Source: Sphingomonas sp. JC676 (GTDB taxonomy: Bacteria > Pseudomonadota > Alphaproteobacteria > Sphingomonadales > Sphingomonadaceae). Taken from it: a DNA stretch of 64,000 nt. Position numbers and translations under genes: made by a program. Positions 43,091 through 51,904 of the stretch are shown here, one piece after another. Numbering within the stretch: the stretch's first letter is position 1; every line of letters starts with the position of its first letter. The notes beneath the pieces were generated by a model that saw only the letters and a list, made by a program, of their open reading frames with translations, did no database searches and was not told the origin of the DNA. The DNA is taken from the NCBI RefSeq assembly GCF_014489075.1, contig NZ_JACTGR010000004.1, forward strand, positions 434,001-498,000, given 5' to 3'.

Positions 43091-43825
43091 ATGTCAGATC
43101 TTGCTGGCAAACGCGTGTTGATAACCGGCGGTGCCGGCGGCGTCGGCCGCGCGGTCGCGCAGCGCATGGCGGCCGCCGGCGCGCGCGTGCTGATCGCCGA
43201 TCGCGGTGAGCTCGAGCTCCGCGAGGTCGTGGAGGGGCTGGCGCAATTGGGCGAGATCGAAGCTGTCACGGCCGATCTCTCGAGTGCCACGGGTTTGTCG
43301 CGGATGTTCGACCGGGTCGATGGCTGGCTCGGCGGCCTCGACATCCTGGTTGCCTGCGCCGGCGTCGGCTCCGGGCCGCTCATGGAGATGGACGACGCCG
43401 ACTGGCGTTACGTCATCGAAAGCAACCTCATGAGCTATGTCGCGTGTACCAAGGGCGCGATCGACCGCATCAAGGCAAGCGGCACAAAGGATGGCATGAT
43501 CATCCTCGTCGGGTCGATCAGCGTGCATATCAAGGCGGTCGGCGAAAGCGTCTACAACGCCGCCAAGGGCGGCGTCGCTTCGTTCGCGGAGACGCTGCGC
43601 AAGGAGCTCATCCCCGAGAGCATCCGCCTCACCCTGATCGAGCCCGGCGCGATCGGCTCGGCGATGCAGCCTTATTCCGCGGAGGAACGCGACCGCGAGA
43701 TGCAGGCCTACAAGATGCTCCCGCCGGCGGAAGTGGCCGAGGCGATCCTGTTCGCGGCGACGCGTCCGCCGGGCGTGGACGTGGTTACGCTCCGGATCGA
43801 ACCGCTCGTGCAGAAGATCTTCTGA
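43091..43825 (+). CDS. SDR-family oxidoreductase (second SDR of locus A)
   Basis: The 244-residue SDR carries VLITGGAGGVGRAVAQRMAA as the cofactor loop, VACAGVGSGPLMEMDDADW, then VGSISVHIKAVGES and YNAAKGGVASF as the catalytic site. It ends in VVTLRIEPLVQKIF, the same tail type as the SDR at 40194. AGAAAGGAAC precedes the ATG. It lies just before the GH130-like gene, as the locus B SDR does before its copy. Confidence 0.9.
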   Translation: MSDLAGKRVLITGGAGGVGRAVAQRMAAAGARVLIADRGELELREVVEGLAQLGEIEAVTADLSSATGLSRMFDRVDGWLGGLDILVACAGVGSGPLMEMDDADWRYVIESNLMSYVACTKGAIDRIKASGTKDGMIILVGSISVHIKAVGESVYNAAKGGVASFAETLRKELIPESIRLTLIEPGAIGSAMQPYSAEERDREMQAYKMLPPAEVAEAILFAATRPPGVDVVTLRIEPLVQKIF

Positions 43826-43970
43826 GCCGATCTTGGGCAGGCTGCCAGGCTCAGAGCGCCTCACTGCGGGCGGGAACATTCGATGATCCTCGTTTCTTTT
43901 CGAGGCGCAGGATCTCGCTTCGAAGACAGACAATTACCCGGCGCTGATGCCGCCCCCTGGGAGTTCCGCA

Positions 43971-45113
43971 ATGAATCACTATGACGTGGACAGACTGATA
44001 TTCGGACCGGCCGATATCGACTTGTCCCGCTCTCCCCTTGCGGCGGGCATGGCCCGGGCCGGCGCCGAGACCTATGTCCTCGGTGCCTTCAACCCCGGCA
44101 TGACGCGCCTGCCGAGCGGCAACCTGCTCTTGATGGTGCGTGTCGCCGAGGCGCTGCGTTCGCCGATCTTCGACGGCCATGTCCATTCGGTCCGCTGGGA
44201 CGAGGAGCAAGGCTATGTCCTCGATGCCTGGCCGTTGGAGCTCGCCGACACCGCCGACCCGCGTCAGTTCAGGCTCAACGGCGGCGGCTGGAAGGTCCTC
44301 GCGCTGACCTCGCTGTCCTGGCTTCTGCCTGTCGAGCTCACCCCCGACGGTCTAGAGGTCATCAGCATCCATTACGACAAGGCCATAGCGCCGCAGGGCA
44401 GCTATCAATGCTATGGCGTCGAAGACGCGCGGATCAGCAAGGTCGGCGAGCGCTACCTGATGACCACCTGCTCGGTCAGCCCCGAACGGCATTCGACGAC
44501 GCTCTACACGTCCGATAACGGTTTGGACTGGGCCTTCCAGGGCATCGTGCTCGATCATCAGAACAAGGACATGCTGATCTTCGAAGGCCTGGTCGACGGG
44601 CAATTCTGGGCCCAGACCCGGCCGCTGGGCGACCATTTCTTCGCCTATCCCCCGAACAGCCCATGGCGGGCCGGTCCCTCGATCAACCTGGCAACCTCTC
44701 CCGACGCCATCCACTGGCGGCCGCATCTCGCGCCGGGCATCCGGCCTTATGCCGGCACCGTCGCCGCTGCCCGGATGGGCGGCGGCGCACCGCCGATCCT
44801 GACCGAAATCGCGGGCAAGCGCGGCTGGCTGTCGCTGTGGCACGGCGTCGAACCCAAGGAGATCATCGGTGTCTACCGGACCTATTGGTCGCTCCTCGAT
44901 CCGGAAGATCCAGCCAGGGCCCTTGCGACGCGCGAGCAGCCATTGCTGGAGCCCAATCCGGAGCTCACCCGGCCGCTCGAAGAGCTGCTATATGTCCGCG
45001 ATGTCGTGTTCACGACCGGCATCGCGGAGGCGGGCGACCACTTCGTCGTCGCCTCCGGCGAGGCCGATCTCGCATGCCGGATCACCCATATCCCCAAGGC
45101 CATGTTCGGCTGA
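43971..45113 (+). CDS. GH130-like glycoside phosphorylase/hydrolase (locus A copy)
   Basis: The 380-residue, probably five-bladed beta-propeller protein is related to glycoside hydrolase family 130 (beta-mannoside phosphorylases). It shows GAFNPGMTRLPSGNLLLMVR near the N-terminus, CYGVEDARISKVGERYLMTT with the E-D-A-R motif of the family, HQNKDMLIFEGLVDGQFWA and WHGVEPKEIIGVYRTYWSLLD. No signal peptide. GGGAG seven bases before the ATG sets the start. A close paralogue is at 59934. Phosphorolysis versus hydrolysis and the true substrate are open. Confidence 0.85.
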   Translation: MNHYDVDRLIFGPADIDLSRSPLAAGMARAGAETYVLGAFNPGMTRLPSGNLLLMVRVAEALRSPIFDGHVHSVRWDEEQGYVLDAWPLELADTADPRQFRLNGGGWKVLALTSLSWLLPVELTPDGLEVISIHYDKAIAPQGSYQCYGVEDARISKVGERYLMTTCSVSPERHSTTLYTSDNGLDWAFQGIVLDHQNKDMLIFEGLVDGQFWAQTRPLGDHFFAYPPNSPWRAGPSINLATSPDAIHWRPHLAPGIRPYAGTVAAARMGGGAPPILTEIAGKRGWLSLWHGVEPKEIIGVYRTYWSLLDPEDPARALATREQPLLEPNPELTRPLEELLYVRDVVFTTGIAEAGDHFVVASGEADLACRITHIPKAMFG

Positions 45114-45188
45114 AATGGCCTCGGTCCATGCCCTCGCGTCCTTGGGTCTTGGCCGTGGCCGCCACCGCCAGAGGCGGGAGCGCTTGCG

Positions 45189-46676
45189 ATGAGCGGGGTC
45201 CTTGTCGGCGTGGATTCCTCCACCCAGTCCTGCAAGGTCCTGGTCCTTGATGCGGATACGGGCGTCATCGTCGCATCGGGAAGCGCCCCGCACCCGGACG
45301 GCACCGCGGTCGACCCCATGGCCTGGATCGATGCGCTGGGCGCAGCCTGGAGCGCAGCCGGCGTCGCGGAGCGCACCGACGTGCTGGGTGTTGGCGTGTG
45401 CGCGCAGCAGCACGGGATGGTCGCGGTCGATCGGGACGGCCATCCGGTGCACGACGCACTGCTTTGGAACGACCTGCGCAGCGCGGGGCAGGCCCGGGAT
45501 ATGGTCGCGCAGATGGGCATTGCCGGCTGGATGGAGGCGGTCAATGTGCTGCCGGTCGCAGCCATCACCCTGACCAAGCTTGCCTGGCTGCGCGAGCATC
45601 GGCCCGAGGCGGCGGCACGGGTGCACCGCGTGATGCTGCCGCATGACTGGCTGGTGCTGCACCTTACCGGTGCGTTCGTCACCGATCGCTCCGATGCCTC
45701 GGGCACGGGCTATTTCAGCGCCGAGGCCAACCGCTACCGACCCGACCTGCTCGAGCGGTATTTCGGCGCGGTTCCGCAGCTTCCCAGGGTCCTGCGGCCC
45801 GACGAAGCGGCGGGGACGCTGCTGCCCCGATGGGGCGGCCGCGGGCGGCCCATCCCGGTCTCGGCCGGGGCCGGCGACAATGCCGGCGCCGCGCTGGGCC
45901 TGGAGCTGGAGCCGGGCGATGTCGTTATTTCGGTCGGCACGTCGGGCACGATATTCACCCGGGCGGCCAGGCCGGTGTGCGATCCCAGCGGCATCACCGC
46001 CGGATTCGCTGCTGCGACAGGGGACCATCTGCCGCTTTTATGCACCCTCAACGCCGCACGGGTGATGACCGCCACCGCGGCCTTGCTTTCGGTCGATCTG
46101 GCGAGGTTCGATGCGCTGGCGCTGGCTGGGAAGGACGATGCCGGCGGCTTGACGATGCTTCCCTATTTCGATGGCGAGCGTACCCCGGACCTGCCGGATG
46201 CGACCGGGCAGTTGCACGGCCTCACCCGCGACGCGTTTACGCCGGAGAATCTGGCGCGCGGCGCGGTACTCGCCGTCGCGAACGCGCTGGCCGATTGCGT
46301 GGGCATGCTCCGGGCGATCGATGCGCCGGTGGGCCGGCTGCTGCTGATAGGGGGCGGCGCGAAGTCGGCTGCGCTACGCGCGGTGCTTCCCGATACGCTC
46401 GCAGCATCGCTGATCCTGCCCGCGACGTGCGAATATGTGGCGCTGGGCGCGGGACGGCAGGCGGCATGGGCTGCAACCGGCCGGCTGCCCTGCTGGGGGC
46501 GCCGCATCGAGGCGGTGCTCGAGCCCAACCTGGATCCAGGCGCAGCGGCATACCGCGATCGCTATGCGCGGTTGCGCGACGCGCTTGTCAGCGACTCGCT
46601 GCGACCAGCCTCTCGATCGTCGCCCGGGCGCCGAGCTGGTGAAAGGAGTCCAGCGCGCGCAGATAGGGAGCGGTGA
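45189..46676 (+). CDS. FGGY-family carbohydrate kinase (xylulokinase-like)
   Basis: The kinase has 495 residues. N-terminal ATPase-fold motif GVDSSTQSCKVLVLDADTG, CAQQHGMVAVDRDG and LLWNDLRSAGQARD, then the C-terminal domain with GAGDNAGAALGLELEPGD, VISVGTSGTIFT and RLLLIGGGAKSAALRAV. This is the xylulokinase type, phosphorylating a ketose. The last ~30 residues are Arg/Pro-rich and overlap, on the opposite strand, the end of the mannitol-dehydrogenase-like gene. Together the two suggest polyol to ketose to ketose-phosphate conversion. Confidence 0.92.
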   Translation: MSGVLVGVDSSTQSCKVLVLDADTGVIVASGSAPHPDGTAVDPMAWIDALGAAWSAAGVAERTDVLGVGVCAQQHGMVAVDRDGHPVHDALLWNDLRSAGQARDMVAQMGIAGWMEAVNVLPVAAITLTKLAWLREHRPEAAARVHRVMLPHDWLVLHLTGAFVTDRSDASGTGYFSAEANRYRPDLLERYFGAVPQLPRVLRPDEAAGTLLPRWGGRGRPIPVSAGAGDNAGAALGLELEPGDVVISVGTSGTIFTRAARPVCDPSGITAGFAAATGDHLPLLCTLNAARVMTATAALLSVDLARFDALALAGKDDAGGLTMLPYFDGERTPDLPDATGQLHGLTRDAFTPENLARGAVLAVANALADCVGMLRAIDAPVGRLLLIGGGAKSAALRAVLPDTLAASLILPATCEYVALGAGRQAAWAATGRLPCWGRRIEAVLEPNLDPGAAAYRDRYARLRDALVSDSLRPASRSSPGRRAGERSPARADRER

Positions 46677-48099
46677 ATTCGGGCCGCTCGGCAAGGTCGC
46701 CAAACAGGTCGCGATCGCGGATGAAGGCGAGCGGATCTCCGGTCAGCTGCCGGCCGGCCGCGGCCATGACCGCTTCCCTGCGCCGGTCCACGATATCGAT
46801 CGGCGCCCCCTGCTCATCCCTGCCTTCGGCATATCTGGCCCAGGAAGCTATGATCGCGGCCGAGAGGTCAACGGGGCGCCCGGCAGCGAGATTGTCTCGG
46901 ACCACGGGTACCAGCCATTTAGGGATGCGGTCCGAGGACTCGGCGCACAGCCGGGCCAGCGTGTCGCCAACCGCGGGATTGGCGAACCGCTCGATCAGCT
47001 GGCATTTATAGGCGGCCAAGTCGATTCCCGGAACCAAGGACAATGTCGGTGTCGCCTCGCGGTCCATATAGGCGAGCAGATAAGCGACAAAGGCGGGATC
47101 GGCGCAGACCTCATGGGCGAAGCGGTAGCCGGCGAGATAGCCGGGATAGCAAAGCGCCTGGTGGCTGGCATTGAGGAGGCGCAGCTTCATCAGCTCGTAG
47201 GGGCTGACGTCTTCGACCATCTGCACCCCCGATTCCTCGAACGACGGCCGCCCCGCTGGGAAATGGTCCTCCAGGACCCATTGCGCGAACGGCTCGCATA
47301 TGACCGGCCATCGGTCATGCACTGCGTGCATCGCCTCCAACTGTTGCCGGTCCCGATCCAATGTGACGGGGGTGATGCGGTCGACCATGCAGTTCGGAAA
47401 AGCGACGTCCTGCCCGATCCAGGCACCGAGCGAAGAGTCGATCAAACTGGCATAAGCGGTGAACTGGCGCCGGGCGACGTCGCCATTCCCCTGGAGGTTG
47501 TCGCACGAAAGCACGGTAAACGGAGCGACGCCGCGCTGCCGACGGCGGCGGAGCGCCTCGACGACCAGGCCGAACACCGAGCGCGGCCCGCCGACGCCGT
47601 TCCGCGCGGCGGCGAGGTCGTGGACCACATCGGGGTTGGCGGCATCGAACGCGCCGGTAGCCTGATTGAAATTGTAGCCGCCCTCGGTGATCGTCAGCGA
47701 GACGATCCGCACCGCGGAGTCGGCGAGCCGCTCGATCGCCGCTTCGGGATCGTCCGGCGCGTGGACGAAGTCGACGATCGATCCGATCACTCGTGGATCG
47801 GTAGTGCCGTCGGGATGTTTGATGACCAGCGTGTAGAGATAATCCTGCTGGGCGAGCGCGTTGCGCATCGCCAGATCGCCCGGCAGCACTCCCATGCCGC
47901 ACACGCCCCAATCCAGCGCCAGGCCCGCGTTCATCAGGCGGTCGAGATACATCGCCTCGTGGGCGCGATGAAAGCCACCGACGCCGATATGGACGATGCC
48001 TGTTCTCACCGCGGAGCGGTCATAGCGCGGCGCGGGCACCGGCAAGAAAGGCACGGCCGAGGTCGATAGCGGCAGAACCTGATCGGCCGAGGTCATCAT
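46588..48099 (-). CDS. Mannitol dehydrogenase family protein
   Basis: The 503-residue long-chain polyol dehydrogenase has the NAD loop IVHIGVGGFHRAHEAMYLDR, VSLTITEGGYNF, FTVLSCDNLQGNGDVARR, AFPNCMVDRITPVT and the catalytic-site helix ELMKLRLLNASHQALCYPGY. Family members oxidise mannitol, fructuronate or related polyols. It is convergent with the kinase and overlaps its 3' end by 89 nt. I use the first of two ATGs (MMTSADQ); the frame runs further upstream without signal. Confidence 0.93.
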   Translation of the reverse strand: MMTSADQVLPLSTSAVPFLPVPAPRYDRSAVRTGIVHIGVGGFHRAHEAMYLDRLMNAGLALDWGVCGMGVLPGDLAMRNALAQQDYLYTLVIKHPDGTTDPRVIGSIVDFVHAPDDPEAAIERLADSAVRIVSLTITEGGYNFNQATGAFDAANPDVVHDLAAARNGVGGPRSVFGLVVEALRRRRQRGVAPFTVLSCDNLQGNGDVARRQFTAYASLIDSSLGAWIGQDVAFPNCMVDRITPVTLDRDRQQLEAMHAVHDRWPVICEPFAQWVLEDHFPAGRPSFEESGVQMVEDVSPYELMKLRLLNASHQALCYPGYLAGYRFAHEVCADPAFVAYLLAYMDREATPTLSLVPGIDLAAYKCQLIERFANPAVGDTLARLCAESSDRIPKWLVPVVRDNLAAGRPVDLSAAIIASWARYAEGRDEQGAPIDIVDRRREAVMAAAGRQLTGDPLAFIRDRDLFGDLAERPEFTAPYLRALDSFHQLGARATIERLVAASR

Positions 48100-48436
48100 A
48101 GCGCGCTCCGAACGCGCCGAGAAAATGTCAGGGTCGGTTCCGCGACCGAGATGGCAGGGCACCTCAACCGTCCAGCTCGCGCTGAATCGCAACCGATCGC
48201 CAGGCGCGCGCAGAAGCCCGGCGGCAGAGCCGGTCCCGGCGGGCGGGGCCGTTTATCCCCCGATGCCACGGCGCTGCGGCGGCCGTAGCGCTCACCGCCC
48301 GGCCTGATTGGCCGAGGGTCAAGGGGCCGGCGGGCGAGGTCGCGGGGCGGGCATCGCGACCTACGCAACCAGGCAGAAGGGCGGGGCCATGGCGGTCCCG
48401 AATCCTTTGGCTATGGGCGCGGAGCTTGCCCATCGG
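48100..48436. other. Intergenic stretch
   Basis: The stretch lies between the start of the mannitol-dehydrogenase-like gene and the 3' end of the PRC-barrel gene, both minus. Very GC-rich short frames only; no gene or repeat is supported. Confidence 0.45.
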
Positions 48437-48796
48437 CTAGGAAGTCGGTCCGCAATATCGGTGGGTCGCTTGCCCATAATCATGGTCACAGGCGGGCTCG
48501 GTGTCGCACTCATATCGTTGCGCCTGCCCGAGCACGAACTTGGCGATGTCGGCGCCATAGCCACCCTGCTCGCGCGCGCAGCTGCCCATGTCCCAGGGCA
48601 TCGGGTGATCATCGCCGCCAATCCCGAAGACGCTGCCGAACGGGAGCACGGCATATCCGACCTGCGCCGGTCGCTTGCCGACCAGGAAATTATTAACCGA
48701 TCCGAGCTTCCCGCCGTCGCGTTCGTACGCAGCCCTCTCGATCTTGTTCGAGATCAGCCTCGGGGTCTCGTCGATCGCAACCTCGTTATCAGCCAT
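48437..48796 (-). CDS. PRC-barrel domain protein
   Basis: The 119-residue protein has RLISNKIERAAYERDGGKLG, then VGYAVLPFGSVFGIGGDDHP and MPWDMGSCAREQGGYGADIA, the pattern of the PRC-barrel family (photosystem reaction centre H-subunit-like, common in alphaproteobacterial stress proteins). AAGGA precedes the ATG at eight bases. The last ~20 residues are rich in charged and aromatic residues. Function unspecified; no partner in operon. Confidence 0.82.
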   Translation of the reverse strand: MADNEVAIDETPRLISNKIERAAYERDGGKLGSVNNFLVGKRPAQVGYAVLPFGSVFGIGGDDHPMPWDMGSCAREQGGYGADIAKFVLGQAQRYECDTEPACDHDYGQATHRYCGPTS

Positions 48797-48891
48797 GAAG
48801 AAAATCCTTGGCGGAACAGGACTGCCTTAACGCGCGGAGAGCCACGCCGCTCCCGTCGGCCGGGCTCCGCGCAGGGATCATTTGGCCAGGC

Positions 48892-49071
48892 AAGTTGCCG
48901 GGCGAAGTGACCCGCCGGATACAGGATGAGCGTATTCCACTGAAGGTCGAGCAGGCTGGACCCAACGGTCACGCGGCCCTGGCTGGGCGCGGTCGGCGAA
49001 AGAAACTGGAACTCGAGATCGAGCGAGTCGACACCTTCGGGCACCGCCCGGACTTTCACCCGGACCTTCAT
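48892..49071 (-). pseudogene. Fragment of an M61-family aminopeptidase
   Basis: About 60 residues read as part of the N-terminal beta domain of M61 glycyl aminopeptidases: VDSLDLEFQFLSP, SQGRV, LLDLQWNTLILYPAGHFARQ. The homology stops abruptly, with no zinc-site sequence after it; upstream, D-F-Y-G-Y in another frame suggests a further shifted piece. It cannot be functional. Family assignment is from recalled conserved motifs. Confidence 0.5.
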
Positions 49072-49236
49072 ATCCGTAAAAGTCCCCGGCCGCGTCTACA
49101 AACCGCCGGGGCCGACATTATCTGTCCGCTAAATCTCCCAAACGCCACCGGCACTAGATTGGCCCAGCCGATCCTGGTGGGTTCGATCCACCGCAAAGCC
49201 GCTGTACGCTTCGAGCGCTTCCGCTATGTCCGGCTG

Positions 49237-49464
49237 ATGGGCGAAAGTCTCACCACGTTGCAGCAGGTTCGGGCTCTGATCGAGCGGCTCACGCCCAAGC
49301 CGATCTGCCATGAATGTGTTATTGAGCGCCTCTCTCCAAATGCGCGGCTTGAGGCGAACAGTAAGATTGTTGAGCTGGCCGGGATGAACGGATTCGAGCG
49401 CCGGGTCGATACCTGCTCGATGTGCTGCGGTAAGAAAAAGGTTATTCGGCGTCTCCCTTTCTAG
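49237..49464 (+). CDS. Small CxxC...CxxC protein (putative zinc-binding), paralogue of 56089
   Basis: The 75-residue protein has VRALIERLTPKPICHECVIE, then NSKIVELAGMNGFERRV, CSMCCGKKKVIRRL. Two C-x-x-C pairs about 40 residues apart would form one zinc site. The product of 56089-56313 has the same order (VRALIARLAPNATCDECIAE, ELAGSDGF, CALC). Short and basic at the C-terminus; nucleic-acid binding is possible but unproven. I use the ATG before GESLTTLQQ. Confidence 0.68.
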   Translation: MGESLTTLQQVRALIERLTPKPICHECVIERLSPNARLEANSKIVELAGMNGFERRVDTCSMCCGKKKVIRRLPF

Positions 49465-49777
49465 AGTCGGCGTCCACCCCTTGTGACGCGGGGGGACGAG
49501 GGCGTTGATAGGGCCGACCAGCCTACCGCTTTTTCTCGACGGGGAGGTGCGGCATGAAGAGGTCGCTGATGCCTGAGAACGCGCCGCGATCACCGTCGAG
49601 GCTCTGACCGCTGGTCTCCATCGCAGTCGCCCTCGGCATTGTTCCGATATCACGAAGCCGTTCGGCTCGCCGCGCGAAGAATGTACGTGCCTCAGGTGCA
49701 GGCGCAAATCGAAATGAATCCGTCGGCAATTCCAAAGCCTTAACCGTACGGGGATATGGCGGGCCTCGGAGGAGCCC
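49465..49777. other. Intergenic stretch upstream of the GGDEF/EAL gene
   Basis: A minus-strand frame through 49523-49740 contains FFARRAERLRDIG but has no supported start and runs into the GGDEF gene. No gene is called. GGAGG at the end of the stretch serves the GTG at 49778. Confidence 0.4.
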
Positions 49778-51520
49778 GTGGATAGCCGACAGCACTTTAC
49801 CGACGCAGGACAGGAGGATTCGGCCAGCGGTCGCGCGGCGCAGGGGCGCTACGAACAGATGCTCGCCAGCTCGGCGACGGCTGCGATTTGTGCCGGACCC
49901 GACAACCTCATCCTGTCCTGGAACAGCGCCGCCGAGCAGCTTTTCGGCTATAGCGCACCGGAAGCGATCGGTAAGCCGCTCTCGATCATAATCCCGAGCA
50001 GGCATCGTGCTGCCCATGATGCGGGATTGGCCCGGGCCGTCCAGGCCGGTCGTGCGCGCCTTGCCGGGCGTTCGGTCGAGATACTGGCCCTTCACGCGGA
50101 TGGCACCGAACTCCCCGTCGAGTTGTCGCTGTCAATGTGGTTCGAAGCCGGCATGCCGATGTTCGGCGCGCTCCTGCGCGATATCACCGACCGGCACACG
50201 GCGCAGCGACGTCTCGAGCATCTCGCCCATTGTGACGCGCTTACCTCGCTGCCCAACCGCAATGCGCTGCACGAGCGCCTCGCCGCGGACATCGACCGGG
50301 TTCCCTGTTCGTTGCTGCTGCTAGATCTGGACGGCTTCAAGCATGTGAATGACAGCCTCGGACATTCGGTTGGCGATCAACTGCTCGCTGCGGTCGCTGC
50401 CCGGCTTACCGGAGTTGTGGGCCCGTCCGGCCTGGTCGCCCGGCTCGGAGGTGACGAGTTCGCCATCTTGCTTTCGGATTGCGCCGACCCGCTCAGGATC
50501 GAGGAGCTGACAAAACGGACTTTCGACGCTCTGCATCCGCCATTCGAACTCGCAGGCCAGTCCATATATGTCGGCACGAGCATTGGTGTCGCAATGTCTC
50601 CGAAAGACGCGTCGGATGTCGAGCAACTGCTGTCCAGCGCGGACCTCGCGCTATACAGCGCGAAGGGTGATGGGGGAGGTACGCGGGCTTTTTTCGCGCG
50701 TTCGATGCAGAATACCTCGGAGCAAAGGCACCGTCTCGGCGCCGAGCTGCGTCGGGCGCTGGCCGATAGCGAGTTCGAACTCTGGTATCAGCCCCAGGTC
50801 TCGCTGACGGACCTGACCCTGTCAGGCGTCGAGGCGCTGCTGCGGTGGCGCCATCCCGAGCACGGGCTTCTCGCTCCCCAGGCGTTCCTGGCCGTGCTCG
50901 AAGACAGTACGATCGCCGAAAGGGTCGGCGACTGGGTCGTGCAAGAGGCTTGCGCCGCTGCAGCCGATTGGAAACGCATTGGCCTGGGGTCAATTCGTGT
51001 CGGCGTAAACCTGTTCGCTGCGCAACTGCGCTCAGGCCGACTTTTCGGCGTGGTCTCGTCCGCGCTTGTGCGTCATGGGCTGTCTGCGAACCAGCTTGAG
51101 CTCGAGATCACCGAAAACACCGTCCTTCGTCACAACAACCAGTCGACCAAGGTTTTGCGCAGACTCAAGTCGCTTGGTGTCGGCATCGCGTTCGACGATT
51201 TCGGTACGGGATTCGCTTCGCTGAGCCTCCTCCAGAAATACCCGCTGACCCGTCTCAAGATCGATAAAAGCTTCGTTGCCCGTATCGATCGCAAGCTCGG
51301 AGACGCAGCGATCGTCAAGGCCGTAATCGGTATGGCGACAAGCCTTGACCTCGCTGTTATCGCCGAAGGTGTGGAGACCGCCGAGCAGGAAGCTGCATTG
51401 GTCGGGCTGGGTTGCCAGGAAGCACAGGGATATCGCTACGGGCGCGCGATGCCGGCGCCCGCTATAATTGAAACCTATGTCGAGCGCTGCTCGGTCGTCG
51501 GGCTTGCGCCACGGACCTGA
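49778..51520 (+). CDS. PAS-GGDEF-EAL cyclic-di-GMP turnover protein
   Basis: The protein has 580 residues. PAS sensor (~25-140, WNSAAEQLFGYSAPEAIGK), GGDEF domain (~155-310) with an intact GGDEF signature in VARLGGDEFAILLSD, and EAL domain (~325-570) with GVEALLRWRHPEHG, LELEITENTVL, IAFDDFGTGFASLSLLQ and VIAEGVET. Both synthesis and hydrolysis of c-di-GMP look possible by motif. No membrane segment. The GTG start has GGAG upstream. No operon partner. Confidence 0.93.
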   Translation: MDSRQHFTDAGQEDSASGRAAQGRYEQMLASSATAAICAGPDNLILSWNSAAEQLFGYSAPEAIGKPLSIIIPSRHRAAHDAGLARAVQAGRARLAGRSVEILALHADGTELPVELSLSMWFEAGMPMFGALLRDITDRHTAQRRLEHLAHCDALTSLPNRNALHERLAADIDRVPCSLLLLDLDGFKHVNDSLGHSVGDQLLAAVAARLTGVVGPSGLVARLGGDEFAILLSDCADPLRIEELTKRTFDALHPPFELAGQSIYVGTSIGVAMSPKDASDVEQLLSSADLALYSAKGDGGGTRAFFARSMQNTSEQRHRLGAELRRALADSEFELWYQPQVSLTDLTLSGVEALLRWRHPEHGLLAPQAFLAVLEDSTIAERVGDWVVQEACAAAADWKRIGLGSIRVGVNLFAAQLRSGRLFGVVSSALVRHGLSANQLELEITENTVLRHNNQSTKVLRRLKSLGVGIAFDDFGTGFASLSLLQKYPLTRLKIDKSFVARIDRKLGDAAIVKAVIGMATSLDLAVIAEGVETAEQEAALVGLGCQEAQGYRYGRAMPAPAIIETYVERCSVVGLAPRT

Positions 51521-51537
51521 ATCCCGGGGGGGACGCA

Positions 51538-51747
51538 ATGATAAGTGAAAGGTCCGCTGCAAGAAATCCCTGGTGCAGGCTGCTCGGCCACAAGGGCAAG
51601 TGGGCAAGCTCGAACTGCGATAAGGTCCATTGGCGAGCACCATGCCTGCGCTGCGGAACTGCCGTAATCAGAAGCGTGCGAGGAGGTCCCTGGAAAGATG
51701 TCTCTGGCGACGGCTGGAGGCCCGTCGGGGAGGGTGGCGCCTCTTAA
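51538..51747 (+). CDS. Small Cys-containing protein, DUF1660/zinc-ribbon-like
   Basis: The 69-residue protein has PWCRLLGHKGKW and, after ~13 residues, WRAPCLRCGTAVIR, then GGPWKDVSGDGWRP. The C-x-L-x-G-H-K...C-x-R-C-G arrangement resembles small zinc-binding DUF1660-type proteins seen in phages and bacteria. It begins 17 bases after the GGDEF/EAL gene in the same direction. Confidence 0.55.
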   Translation: MISERSAARNPWCRLLGHKGKWASSNCDKVHWRAPCLRCGTAVIRSVRGGPWKDVSGDGWRPVGEGGAS

Positions 51748-51904
51748 CCAGAGCACGAGGCATTATGACGTCGTGGCGCCGGCCGCGCTATCCCGCCAGG
51801 TCGCTGCGGAGGACGGGGTGCGGCTGGGCGCGAGGCTTGGATCTTGGATGGCAATTGGCTTTGACAGGAAAGTCTGCGGCTCGGCAAGGATCCGTCGCGC
51901 CTGC

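Noticed and set aside
49523-50095. Minus-strand frame overlapping the GGDEF/EAL gene start, with FFARRAERLRDIG
   Set aside because: Most of it lies antisense to a well-supported gene and there is no start signal; the R-R-A-E-R resemblance to the mini-protein family is too short.
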